The position numbers and the translations under genes were made by a program. The notes below the pieces were generated by a model. The model saw only the letters and a program-made list of their open reading frames with translations. It did not search any database and was not told the origin of the DNA. Positions 16,986-25,847 of a stretch of 64,000 nt of DNA are shown here, one piece after another (position 1 is the first letter of the stretch; every line of letters starts with the position of its first letter). The DNA comes from Amycolatopsis vastitatis. Its GTDB lineage: Bacteria > Actinomycetota > Actinomycetes > Mycobacteriales > Pseudonocardiaceae. The DNA lies in contig NZ_NMUL01000045.1 in NCBI RefSeq assembly GCF_002234595.1, forward strand, positions 62,001 to 126,000. The letters are read 5' to 3'.

Positions 16986-19900
16986 TCAGCCGGTGATGCG
17001 GACTTCGACCGCCGGGGTGTACGTCAGGCGGCCGTGGGCGGTCACGCGGACCAGGGCCCACCAGTGCGCGCCGGGGCGGGCCGTGGCCGCCGCGCGGATC
17101 GTGACCGGGACCGTCGTCCGGCCGGCTGCCGCGAGCCGGAACGGCTGGACCCGCGGGCCGATCGTCACCTCGCCCGCCCAGGTGCCGAACGGGCTGATCA
17201 CCGCCACCCCGCCCCGGATTTCGCTCTGGGCCCGGTTGGCGAGCGACACCACCAGCTCCGCGCTGCCGCCCGGTTCCACCGCGATCGCCTCGGTCGCGAG
17301 AGTGACGTCGACCAGGTCGTCGCCCACCGGCGGTGCCCCCACCAGGATTTCGGCCGTGTCTTCGAGAACCTGGCCGTGGTCGTCGGCGATCCGGGCGGCG
17401 AGCAGGTACCGGCCGGACGCCGCCGTCCCCCGCACCTCGACCGCCATCCGGGCGTGCTCTCCCGGCTCGAGGTCGTAACCCAGGTCCGGGACTCGCTCGA
17501 CCCGCCACCCCGGAGGCAGGTCCAGCTCGACGCGGCCGCGCGCCCGCCGGCCACTACAGCCGACCGTGACGTCGAACCGGGCGCGCCCGTCCTCGCCGAG
17601 CTTCAGCCGGGGCGGGGTGACGTGCACGCTGACCGGCAGGTTGCCGACCGGCGCCGGGCCTTCGTTGTGCAGCCAGTACCGCGTGTGGACCGGCTGCACG
17701 GGTTCGGCGGCGGGGACGAACTCCCCGGCAAGTCCCCTAGCACGAACCCCGGGCTCGAGCCGGAGCGTCGCCACGTCCGCGGCACCCAGGTCGACGCGCG
17801 CCCGCCCGTCGTCGACCGGCAGTGGCTCGCCACGCTCCTCGAGCAGGTCGGTGCGCCAGGCCGATCGCACCCCGCCGTGCAGCGAGACGAACGCCGTGGC
17901 CGGTGTCCCGGCCGGCTCGTACAGCCGCACGGTGAGCGCGTCCGAGGGGGCGGCCACCGCTCCCGAGGCGAGCGGGTTGCCCGCCGCTTTCGCGGCGGTC
18001 AAAACGACTTCGGCCGGTTCGACGGCGATCAGGCTCAGCGTGGACGGCAGTGTGCCGCCGCCGGCGGGCACCTGCCGGGTCCGGAGCGGGTGGGCGGCTT
18101 CCTGTGCGCCGCGCGGGAAACCGGCGTCACGCCAGTCCCCTTCCCCGGCGACGACGGCGAAGTCGAAGGTGTGGGTCCAGTGCTGCCAGGCGAAACTCGA
18201 GCCGTCCGGCGCGGTCCGGCGTTCGCCGTCGATCCACACGCCGCTGGGCCAGCCGCTGCACGAGCGCAGCAGCGACAGGTGCAGGGTGCCGCCCGGGTCG
18301 ACGACGAACCCGGGTGTGCCGTGGTTGACGACCGCGACGGAGTAACTGTCGGCGGGTTCGGCAGTGCCGTCCAGTCCATCCGGGACCCGCACGTCAAGAA
18401 CCCCAGCGCGTAGCTCGTCGGTGGCCGCCGTGACGTCCGCGACGACCAGCACCGGCAGGTCGCGCGGTCCCCGGAGGTCGGCGTCGGGCACCCAGGCTTC
18501 GCGCCGGGTCCGGGTCGCCGGGACGAACACCCGGCCGTGCCGTTCGAACGCGTCGCGGTACGCGGGCCCGGCCGCGGCGAAGACCTCGGCGGCGAACGGG
18601 TTGTCACCGCCCAGCACGATCCGGACGTCGGGCAGGTTCGAGTCGGCGTCGAGGGCGCCGTAGCGCGGGCCGCCCGGGCGGGTGCACGTGGCTGTCACGC
18701 CCTTCGCGGCCATCACCGCCACCAGTGCCCGGACCTCGGGCCCGGGCTCGAGGGGCTCGACGACTTCGGCGACGCCGATGGCGTGCGCGGTCCGGGTGCC
18801 GTCGTCGCGGACGAGGGCGACGCGGGCCGTCGCCGACAGCCCGGCCCAGGTGTGGGCCGGGCTGTCCAGCGTCCACAGGTGCTCGGCGGCGTCCACGTCG
18901 GGAAAGCCGAACGACCGGCCGATCGCCCCGAACCCGACCTCGGCCACCGGGAGCGCGCCGGGCAAGTCGAAGTCGAACCGGGCCCGCAGCAGCCGGTCCT
19001 GGCCCACCGAGCCGTCGACGTGGGTGCGAACGTCCACACGGGACACTCCGCGCCACAGCGTCGTGCGCTGCGTGATCCGCAGCTCGTCCAGCGACGCCGT
19101 CGCGACCAGCCGCTCCCCCAGCGGGCTGGTCTCGACGACGACCTCCGCCGCACCGGGGCCGCGGCCGGGTCCCTTCGGCAGCAGGTGCCACGGGCCCTCG
19201 CCCCACACCGGGTGCTCGGCGTGCTCGTCCTGGACCACCAGTCCGGCCGCGAGACCGCCGTCCCGCAGCAGTTCCCGGCCGGTCCGCCGGTCGCGGACGC
19301 GTTTGAGCGCTCCCCCGCGTGCCGGGTCGGCTTCGACGGCGAAGACGTCGTTTTCGATCGACGGCGGGCTGGGCCGGACTGTCCACCCGGGCGGCACGGT
19401 GTCCGCGTCGAGGACCCGGTAGACCCGGTAGCCGAGCGCGGGAACCGCCGTCGCGAGGAAGGTCAGCGTGAGTTCGGCGAGCGAGCCGTCGGGGTGCCGC
19501 ACGACCGCGTCGGTGACGGCGGGGACCGGGCGGCCGCCCGGATCGACCACCCGCGCGCCCGTGGTCCCCGGGGTCACAGTCACCGACGTGATCGCATCGC
19601 GAGTCCAGGACAACGTGTTGAGGACGAAGACGGCCACGCCTTCCCCGGACGTGTCGGCGTGCCGGGCCAGTTCGGCGATCGCACCGTCCAGGACCTCGCC
19701 GCCGCGTTCGGCCGCTTCACGCCAGCCGGTGAGCAGGTCCAGGTAGACCTGGTCGGACTCGGTCCCGGTGATCGCGTCGTGGTGGGCGCCGTAGACCAGC
19801 TGCCGCCAGGCCTTGTCGAGGGCTTCGTGCGGGTACCGCGCGCCGAGCAGGGTGGCGAGAGTCGCCGCCCGCTCCCCGTCGAGCACTACGACCTCCGCCG

Positions 19901-21161
19901 CGCGCTGGGCCTGCTTGGTGTCGATGTAGGAGACGTCCTTGCCGGTGTAGACCGGGTTCATGTCCCGGGTCTGCACGCTGATCGCCGTGCCGCGCGCCGC
20001 GGCGTCCGCGCGGACCGCGGCGAAGAAATCCCGGGGCAGGCCGACGACGAACCGCGGCCAGACGTACCGGGCGTTCCAGGCGCGGTGGATCTCGGTGCAG
20101 AACCGCGACGGGATGTTGTGGTCGTGGCCGACCGGCAGCAGCACGTTGCGCGTGGCGGCGACCTGCCGCAGCGTGCTGAACTGCCGGTAGGCCTCTTCCA
20201 TCGCCTCTTCGAGGGTGTCCTGGCGCTCGATGCCCCAGCCCGCGACGTAGTGGTCGGCCATGTAGGCGGTCAGCAGCCCCCGCCCGCTCGGCGAGATCCA
20301 CTCGAACTCCGACGGGAACTGCATCCGGCCGATGTCGCCGGTGTGCCGCTTCGCCCCGACGTGGTGCCACGGCCCGCGCGCCCAGGCGCTCGACTCCAGG
20401 CCCGCGTCGGCCATCAACCCGGGATAGGCCGGGTCGTGACCGAACACGTCGAGCATCCAGGCCGAACGCGGGTCGCCGCCGAGGACGTCCCGCTGGTAGC
20501 CGACGCCGTAGACGGCGTTGCGGATCGTCGACTCCGGGTGGGTCAGGTTCGTGTTGGCCTCGTTGTAGTTGCCGCCGACCAGCTCGATCCGGCCGTCGCG
20601 GAGGAACCGCCGCAGGTCGTGGCGGTCGCCGGGGAAGGTGTCCCAGTGCGGTTTGAGGTAGTCGACCTCGGCCAGGACGAACCGGTAGTCCTCGTCGTCG
20701 CGGGCGGCTTCGAGGTGCGCGCGGACGAGGTCGAACGCCGAGCGCTGGAAGTTCATCCGCTTTTCCTGCGCCAGCGGCAGGTCGAGCCAGGTGTCGGTGA
20801 AGCCCGCCTGGGTGTTCCACCACACCGGGTCGTAGTGGAAGTGCGACACCATCCACATCGTCCAGCCGGTTTCCGCGACGACGAGGTCCGCCTCCGCCGT
20901 GACGCGCTGCCCGGCCGACTCCGCGACGACGGTGACCCGGTGCGTCGAGCCTTCGGGCGCCTGGAAGACCACGCCGACCTCCACGGTGACGCCGTCCGGG
21001 CGGACGTCGGCGATCACGGGCTCCGGTGTGAACACCCGCTTGCCCTCGACGCGGATCCGCGCCACCGCCGGCGGCCCGCTCAGCGCGACTCGGACCACCT
21101 GGCGGGCCGCGGCGGCGGAGCCGACGAACAGGTCGGTGCCCCGCACGGCGGTGATGCGCAC
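16986..21161 (-). CDS. GH38 alpha-mannosidase
   Basis: The 1391-residue protein belongs to GH38, zinc-dependent alpha-mannosidases. After a beta-rich N-terminal 100 residues comes SHFHYDPVWW, whose H109-x-D111 matches the zinc-binding pair. SAWMLDVFGHDP carries the nucleophile Asp (about 238). The C-terminal third is a series of beta-sandwich and NEW3-like domains (PPRLKLGEDGRARFDVTVGC, LPPGWRVE). It is longer than typical GH38 enzymes (800-1100) because of those added domains. No signal peptide is visible, so it probably acts in the cytoplasm on imported oligosaccharides. It starts 7 bases after the solute-binding protein gene, as the last member of an ABC importer operon. Confidence 0.9.
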   Translation of the reverse strand: MRITAVRGTDLFVGSAAAARQVVRVALSGPPAVARIRVEGKRVFTPEPVIADVRPDGVTVEVGVVFQAPEGSTHRVTVVAESAGQRVTAEADLVVAETGWTMWMVSHFHYDPVWWNTQAGFTDTWLDLPLAQEKRMNFQRSAFDLVRAHLEAARDDEDYRFVLAEVDYLKPHWDTFPGDRHDLRRFLRDGRIELVGGNYNEANTNLTHPESTIRNAVYGVGYQRDVLGGDPRSAWMLDVFGHDPAYPGLMADAGLESSAWARGPWHHVGAKRHTGDIGRMQFPSEFEWISPSGRGLLTAYMADHYVAGWGIERQDTLEEAMEEAYRQFSTLRQVAATRNVLLPVGHDHNIPSRFCTEIHRAWNARYVWPRFVVGLPRDFFAAVRADAAARGTAISVQTRDMNPVYTGKDVSYIDTKQAQRAAEVVVLDGERAATLATLLGARYPHEALDKAWRQLVYGAHHDAITGTESDQVYLDLLTGWREAAERGGEVLDGAIAELARHADTSGEGVAVFVLNTLSWTRDAITSVTVTPGTTGARVVDPGGRPVPAVTDAVVRHPDGSLAELTLTFLATAVPALGYRVYRVLDADTVPPGWTVRPSPPSIENDVFAVEADPARGGALKRVRDRRTGRELLRDGGLAAGLVVQDEHAEHPVWGEGPWHLLPKGPGRGPGAAEVVVETSPLGERLVATASLDELRITQRTTLWRGVSRVDVRTHVDGSVGQDRLLRARFDFDLPGALPVAEVGFGAIGRSFGFPDVDAAEHLWTLDSPAHTWAGLSATARVALVRDDGTRTAHAIGVAEVVEPLEPGPEVRALVAVMAAKGVTATCTRPGGPRYGALDADSNLPDVRIVLGGDNPFAAEVFAAAGPAYRDAFERHGRVFVPATRTRREAWVPDADLRGPRDLPVLVVADVTAATDELRAGVLDVRVPDGLDGTAEPADSYSVAVVNHGTPGFVVDPGGTLHLSLLRSCSGWPSGVWIDGERRTAPDGSSFAWQHWTHTFDFAVVAGEGDWRDAGFPRGAQEAAHPLRTRQVPAGGGTLPSTLSLIAVEPAEVVLTAAKAAGNPLASGAVAAPSDALTVRLYEPAGTPATAFVSLHGGVRSAWRTDLLEERGEPLPVDDGRARVDLGAADVATLRLEPGVRARGLAGEFVPAAEPVQPVHTRYWLHNEGPAPVGNLPVSVHVTPPRLKLGEDGRARFDVTVGCSGRRARGRVELDLPPGWRVERVPDLGYDLEPGEHARMAVEVRGTAASGRYLLAARIADDHGQVLEDTAEILVGAPPVGDDLVDVTLATEAIAVEPGGSAELVVSLANRAQSEIRGGVAVISPFGTWAGEVTIGPRVQPFRLAAAGRTTVPVTIRAAATARPGAHWWALVRVTAHGRLTYTPAVEVRITG

Positions 21162-21168
21162 GCTTCTC

Positions 21169-22482
21169 CTACTTGGCGTTGGCGAGCGCCGTCTTGGCGT
21201 CGCTGAAGAACTGGGTCACGCCGGCCGCGATCGACATCTTGCCGAACGCGACCTGCTTGGCCGCCGAGTCGAGCGCGGTCTTGACGTCGCCGTAGCCCGG
21301 CGGCGCGGTCGGCGCGGTCGGCAGGGCGTCCTTGGCGACCTGCGCGGCCACGTACTCGCCGAAGTCCATGTCCGCCTTCTCGGGGGCGGTGGCGGTCGGC
21401 GCGAGGAGGTTCTTCGCCTTGTCCGACGGCGGGAGCCCGCGCTGCAGCTTCATCGTCTTGATCGCGTCGTCGTCGTTGAGGAAGAAGTTGATCAGCTTGG
21501 CCGCGCCCTCCGGGTTCTTGCTCTTCACCGGGATGCACAGCAGGACACCGCCGCTCGGCGCCTGGCCCGTCTTGCCGTTCGCGCGGGGCACGACGACCAG
21601 CTTCAGCTCGTGCTGGGTCAGCGGCTGCATCTGGGCCAGGCCCCAGCCGGTGGTCATCGCGATCTGGCCGGTGATGAACGGGTGGTTGCCGGTCGCGGCG
21701 TCGGTGTTGCTCAGCAGCGTCGGCGGGCAGATCGCGCCGGCCTTGCGCAGCCCGTCCCAGAAGGTGAACCACTCGGTCAGGTCGTCGGGGCCGAACCCGA
21801 GGGTCTGGTCGGCGGTGTAGAGGTCCTTGCCGCGCTGGCGCAGCCACGGCTGCAGTGCGCCCGAGTGGTCCTTCGACGCGTCCAGCGCGCCGTACTTGTC
21901 CGGGCCCCACGCCTTGGAGACCTCGGTGGCGATGGTGCCGAAGTCCTGCCACGTCCAGTCGTTGGTCGGGGGCGAGATCTTCAGCTGGTCGAAGAGCGTC
22001 TTGTCGTAGAGCACCGGGGCGTTGCCGGAGCCGGAGGGGACGCCGTAGGTCTTGCCCTTGACCGTGCCCGCACCGCGCACCGGCGCGTACAGGGTGTCCA
22101 GGCCGATCGTGCCGGGGACATAGGTGCCCAGGTCGGTGAGCACGTTCCGGCCGGCGTAGGTGCTGACGAGCGCGGTGTCCATCTGGAAGATGTCGGGCGG
22201 GTTGCCGCCGGCGAACTCCGTGTTCAGCTTGTCGAAGTAGCCGTCGTAGCCGGAGTACTGGGTGGTGACGGCGATCCCGGTCTTGTCGGTGAAGATCTTC
22301 ACCGCCTTCTGGTAGGCGTCGTTGCGGGCGTTGCCGCCCCACCAGCGGAAGGTCAGCGCGTTGTTCCCGCCGCCGGTTCCGCTGCTGCTGGGCGGTGCGA
22401 ACCCGCAGCCCGCGAGCGCGGCCGAGGCCACCCCCGCCCCGGCGATCCCGAGAAATCCCCTCCTGGACAGGTGCTGTGCCAT
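21169..22482 (-). CDS. Sugar ABC transporter substrate-binding lipoprotein
   Basis: This 437-residue extracellular solute-binding protein (family 1) has a Tat-like SRRGFLG motif at 6-12 and a lipobox LAGC with Cys26. It is followed by a Ser/Gly linker and a periplasmic-binding fold (FRWWGGNARNDAY, FTDKTGIAVTTQYSGYDGY, GGNPPDIFQMDTA). It delivers oligosaccharides to the two permeases encoded just upstream. Its neighbour, a GH38 enzyme, suggests mannose-containing glycans. It is 36 bases after the MalG-type gene in one operon. Confidence 0.92.
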   Translation of the reverse strand: MAQHLSRRGFLGIAGAGVASAALAGCGFAPPSSSGTGGGNNALTFRWWGGNARNDAYQKAVKIFTDKTGIAVTTQYSGYDGYFDKLNTEFAGGNPPDIFQMDTALVSTYAGRNVLTDLGTYVPGTIGLDTLYAPVRGAGTVKGKTYGVPSGSGNAPVLYDKTLFDQLKISPPTNDWTWQDFGTIATEVSKAWGPDKYGALDASKDHSGALQPWLRQRGKDLYTADQTLGFGPDDLTEWFTFWDGLRKAGAICPPTLLSNTDAATGNHPFITGQIAMTTGWGLAQMQPLTQHELKLVVVPRANGKTGQAPSGGVLLCIPVKSKNPEGAAKLINFFLNDDDAIKTMKLQRGLPPSDKAKNLLAPTATAPEKADMDFGEYVAAQVAKDALPTAPTAPPGYGDVKTALDSAAKQVAFGKMSIAAGVTQFFSDAKTALANAK

Positions 22483-22518
22483 GGCGGTCTCACTTTCTGC
22501 TGCTGGAGTGCGGGGTTT

Positions 22519-23358
22519 TCAGCCTTTGATCCCGGAGTTGGCCACGCCGTCGACCAGCCGCTTCTGGCAGACCAGGAAGACCACGACCGTCGGGACGAGG
22601 GTGACCACCGACATCGCGAGCATTCCGCCGTAGCTGGACCCGCTCGCCCGGTCGATGAAGGAGTTGAGTCCCAAGGGGACGGTGTAGCGCGACTTGTCGG
22701 ACAGGTAGACCAGTTGGCGCAGGAAGTCGTTGAACGTCCAGATGAACGTCAGGACGCCGGTCGTCAGCAGGGCCGGCCGCAGGAGCGGGAGGATCACCGA
22801 GAAGAAGATCCGGCCGTGCCCGGCGCCGTCGATGGCCGCCGCTTCGTCCAGTTCGCGGGGAATGCCCCGGATGAACTGCACCATCAGGAAGATGAAGAAC
22901 GAGTCGAACGCCAGCAGCTGCGGCACCACCAGCGGCAGGAACGTGTTGATCCAGTTCAGCTTGTAGAAGATCGTGTACTGCGGGATCATCGTGGCCTGGA
23001 ACGGCAGCATCAGCGTCCCGAGCATCAGCCCGAACCAGATCTTGCGGAAGGCGAAGTCCAGCCGGGCGAACGCGTACGCGGCCAGCGAGCAGGAGGCGAT
23101 GTTGCCGATCACCACGCAGATCGCGATGGTCGCCGAGTTCGTGAGGTAGACGGTGAACGACGTCCCGGTCGCGGTCCAGCCGCTCAGGTAGTTCTCGAAG
23201 GTGAAGTGCCACGGGATCGGGTTCAGCGTGCTGAAGATCTGGTTCTCCGGCTTGAACGACGCCCCGACCAGCCACACCAGCGGGTAGATCATCACGACGA
23301 CCGCGACGAGCAGCACCGTGTGGGCGCGCCAGTGGTACTTCGTGGTCTTGATGGCCAT
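22519..23358 (-). CDS. Sugar ABC transporter permease, MalG type
   Basis: The 279-residue inner-membrane protein has six predicted helices and the EAA loop typical of CUT1 permeases (ELDEAAAIDGAGHGRIFFSV) near residues 185-204, which docks on the ATPase. It pairs with the MalF-type permease 27 bases upstream. No ATPase gene is in the operon, so a shared MsiK-type ATPase is likely, as is known for actinobacterial sugar importers. Confidence 0.92.
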   Translation of the reverse strand: MAIKTTKYHWRAHTVLLVAVVVMIYPLVWLVGASFKPENQIFSTLNPIPWHFTFENYLSGWTATGTSFTVYLTNSATIAICVVIGNIASCSLAAYAFARLDFAFRKIWFGLMLGTLMLPFQATMIPQYTIFYKLNWINTFLPLVVPQLLAFDSFFIFLMVQFIRGIPRELDEAAAIDGAGHGRIFFSVILPLLRPALLTTGVLTFIWTFNDFLRQLVYLSDKSRYTVPLGLNSFIDRASGSSYGGMLAMSVVTLVPTVVVFLVCQKRLVDGVANSGIKG

Positions 23359-23385
23359 CTCGGTCCTTCCCGGTACGAGCGCGTG

Positions 23386-24342
23386 TCAGTCCGCGTAGGT
23401 GACCCAGCGCCGCGACGACGCGAAGTAGAGCGCGGTGAAGAGGCCGATCACCAGGAACAGGACCCACGCCATCGCCGACGCGTAGCCCATCTGCAGGCTC
23501 GTGAACCCCTTGCGGTAGAGGTAAAGCGTGTACAGCATGGTCGAGTCGATCGGCCCGCCGAGGCCGCCGCTGACCACGTACGCCGGGGTGAACGTCTGGA
23601 ACGCGTTGATCGTCTCCAGGACCAGGTTGAAGAAGATCACCGGGGACAGCATCGGCACGGTGATCCGGAAGAACACCCGGATCCGGCCGGCGCCGTCCAG
23701 CTCCGCCGCCTCGTACAGGTCCTTCGGGATCTGTTTCAGCCCGGCGAGGAAGATCAGCATCGGCGTGCCGAACTGCCAGCCCGACAGCAGGACCAGGGTC
23801 CACAGCGCGAACCGCGGGTCGCCGATCCAGTCCGCGCCGCGGACGCCGAAGAAGCCCAGCACCTGGTTCAGCAGACCCTGCTGCGAGAAGATCTGGCGCC
23901 ACATCACCGAAACGGCGACGCTCGCCCCGAGCAGGGACGGCAGGTAGAACACCGAACGGTAGAAACCCAGCGCGCGCAGGCCGCGGTTCAGCACCGCGGC
24001 GACGACGAGCGCGGCCGCGAGCTTGAGCGGCACGGAGAACAAGACGTAGGTGAGCGTGACCTTGACCGAGTGCAGGAACTTCTCGTCCTGCCACATCGCC
24101 AGGTAGTTCTGGAAGCCGACCCACTGCGGCGAGCTCAGCAGGTCGAACTTCGTCAGCGACAGGTAGAGCGAATATCCCATCGGGATCAGGACGAACCCGA
24201 AGATGCCGAGGAACCACGGCGACAGGAAGGCGTACGCCGCCAGGTTGTCCCGGTGCCGCTTCCGGCGTCGCCCGGCGGGCGTGGTTTTCGCCGCCGGCGG
24301 GACCCCGGCTTCGACGGGGTGCGTTGCTGCTTCGGCTGACAT
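23386..24342 (-). CDS. Sugar ABC transporter permease, MalF type
   Basis: The 318-residue permease has a cytoplasmic basic N terminus (GRRRKRHRDN), six helices (AAYAFLSPWFLGIFGFVLIP first) and an EAA loop (DLYEAAELDGAGRIRVFFRI). It is the first gene of the importer operon (MalF, MalG, binding protein, GH38). The ATG at 24342 is preceded by GGGAGC; an upstream in-frame ATG at 24408 would add 22 unlikely residues. A GAAAGCGCTTCC palindrome lies 110 bases upstream, probably the operator of the operon. Confidence 0.92.
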   Translation of the reverse strand: MSAEAATHPVEAGVPPAAKTTPAGRRRKRHRDNLAAYAFLSPWFLGIFGFVLIPMGYSLYLSLTKFDLLSSPQWVGFQNYLAMWQDEKFLHSVKVTLTYVLFSVPLKLAAALVVAAVLNRGLRALGFYRSVFYLPSLLGASVAVSVMWRQIFSQQGLLNQVLGFFGVRGADWIGDPRFALWTLVLLSGWQFGTPMLIFLAGLKQIPKDLYEAAELDGAGRIRVFFRITVPMLSPVIFFNLVLETINAFQTFTPAYVVSGGLGGPIDSTMLYTLYLYRKGFTSLQMGYASAMAWVLFLVIGLFTALYFASSRRWVTYAD

Positions 24343-24451
24343 CGGCTGCTCCCGGGACTCCAGCGTGGACCGGCAGTGCCCCTGAAAGACGGGCGGCTGC
24401 CGTGGCACTCTTCCGACGCACGCGGTTCCAGTGGTTCCGTCCCAGGGAGCT

Positions 24452-24463
24452 GGAAGCGCTTTC
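24452..24463. promoter_or_regulatory. Operator-like 12-base site upstream of the importer operon
   Basis: GGAAGCGCTTTC on the plus strand reads GAAAGCGCTTCC toward the importer operon. The identical 12-mer occurs at 25784-25795 before the other gene of this locus. Its form matches LacI-family operators with a central CG; a ROK regulator encoded between the two sites could also be the binder. Confidence 0.75.
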
Positions 24464-24509
24464 TCGGCACTCTAGGCAGCGCCGTCCGCCGCTGTCAACG
24501 CACCGCCGT

Positions 24510-25619
24510 TCAGCCCTCGGCCACCACCGCGCCGATGCCTCTTTCCCTGGCCAGGTGCGCGGCGCCGAGCACGGTCGCGCGCGCACCCAGCTCGCTCACC
24601 ACGACCTCGGTCGGCCAGCTCAGCCGATCGACGGTGGCGACGACACCGGGCAGGAGCAGCCGGTTGCGTCCCACGCCGCCGCCGAGCACCACCAGGCCCG
24701 GGTCGACGACCGCGCACAGCGACGCGGCGAGGTTCCCCACGGCTTCGGCGTGTTCCCCCACGATCTCCAGGGCAACCGGGTCGCCCTTCTCCGCCAGCGC
24801 GAACAGCGCGGCGGCCGTCTTCGGCGCCGGATCCGGCCGTCCGGCCCAGCGGCCGCGGGCCCGGCGCAGCAGCGCCCGCGAACCGAGCCGCGCTTCCAGG
24901 GCCTCCGGGGCGGGCGACCGGTCGTCCGCCCACGGGTACGCCAGGCGCGCGACCTCCCCGGCCGCGCCGCTGGCCCCCCGGACGAGCCGTCGCCCGATCA
25001 CCACCCCGGCCCCGATCGCCACGCCGACCTGCAGGTACACGAAGCTGTCGTGGTCGGTGCCCGCGCCTTCGGCCAGTTCGGCGATCGCCGCGCAGTTGAC
25101 GTTGTTCTCGGTGCGGACAGCCGCGCCGTCGGGCAGCCCGAGCGCGGCCACGACGTCCCGGACCCGCGCCATGGTCGCCGGATCACCCCGTCCGGGCGGG
25201 GAAACCACTTCGGACACCGCCACGACCACGGCGCGAAGCGGGCCTCGCGCACCTCCGCGCCCAAGTGCCGCCTGGACCATCGCGGCCGCGGAAGCGGGCC
25301 GCGAGGTGTGGTCCTCGTCGAGGAGCTCCCCGTCGAGCCCGGTCGCGCGCAAGGCCACCTGCGTCGATCCCCGGTCGACCGCCAGCACGTACCCCGCCCG
25401 GGGGCCCAGCCGGTAGACCGCCGCCGTCCGCCCGGTGGCCCCCGCCGAGCTGCCACTGCGCTCGGCGAGCCCCGCGGCCTCCAGTTCCGCCATCACCAGG
25501 GACACCGTCGGTTTCGAGAGCCCGCAGGCCACCGCGAGCTGTGGCCGGGTGGCCTGACCGGCGGCCGCCAGCGCGGCGAAGACCTCGCCCGCGCGGTCGC
25601 CGATGCCCGTTTTCGCCAT
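24510..25619 (-). CDS. ROK family transcriptional regulator
   Basis: The 369-residue protein has an N-terminal winged helix (about 12-60; TRPQLAVACGLSKPTVSLVM). The ROK sugar-kinase-like domain follows: a phosphate-loop-like AVDRGSTQVALRA, NNVNCAAIAE, VGVAIGAGVVIG, and VVLGGGVGRN near the end. The cysteine-rich zinc motif of active ROK proteins is not evident, which fits a repressor. It lies between two copies of GAAAGCGCTTCC, one before the importer operon and one before the divergent 654-residue gene, so it may control both in response to a sugar. The ATG at 25619 is chosen over an upstream GTG (25658), since GGGGGAAAG precedes it. Confidence 0.88.
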   Translation of the reverse strand: MAKTGIGDRAGEVFAALAAAGQATRPQLAVACGLSKPTVSLVMAELEAAGLAERSGSSAGATGRTAAVYRLGPRAGYVLAVDRGSTQVALRATGLDGELLDEDHTSRPASAAAMVQAALGRGGARGPLRAVVVAVSEVVSPPGRGDPATMARVRDVVAALGLPDGAAVRTENNVNCAAIAELAEGAGTDHDSFVYLQVGVAIGAGVVIGRRLVRGASGAAGEVARLAYPWADDRSPAPEALEARLGSRALLRRARGRWAGRPDPAPKTAAALFALAEKGDPVALEIVGEHAEAVGNLAASLCAVVDPGLVVLGGGVGRNRLLLPGVVATVDRLSWPTEVVVSELGARATVLGAAHLARERGIGAVVAEG

Positions 25620-25783
25620 CTGCACCCACTTTCCCCCGGTGAAACTGTCGAATGCCACCCATGGCCCGCGCGTCCGGGAGCCGGTCCGTTGACAACGCGG
25701 GCGTTCGTTTGTTTACTACTTAACCAAGTGCGGGTCCCAGCCGCATCATCGCTTTTCCGGTCCACAATGGGCAAGTTTTCCGG

Positions 25784-25795
25784 GAAAGCGCTTCC
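25784..25795. promoter_or_regulatory. Second copy of the operator-like 12-mer
   Basis: GAAAGCGCTTCC, within the longer near-palindrome GGGAAAGCGCTTCC, lies 53 bases before the ATG at 25848 and 164 bases before the ROK start. It is identical to the site at 24452-24463 in the opposite orientation, pointing to one regulon across this locus. Confidence 0.75.
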
Positions 25796-25847
25796 TGACC
25801 ACATCGACCGGTCCGGCGCCCAGGGCGGCAGGGAGGCTGCGAAGCGG

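Noticed and set aside
18537-21206. Long plus-strand open frame (889 codons) across the alpha-mannosidase gene
   Set aside because: Antisense shadow of a high-GC gene: Arg/Gly/Val-rich translation with no motif, whereas the minus frame has the full GH38 signature.
24324-25847. 508-codon upstream extension of the 654-residue gene
   Set aside because: It runs antisense through the ROK gene and the operator and is low complexity; the ATG at 25848 has a ribosome site.
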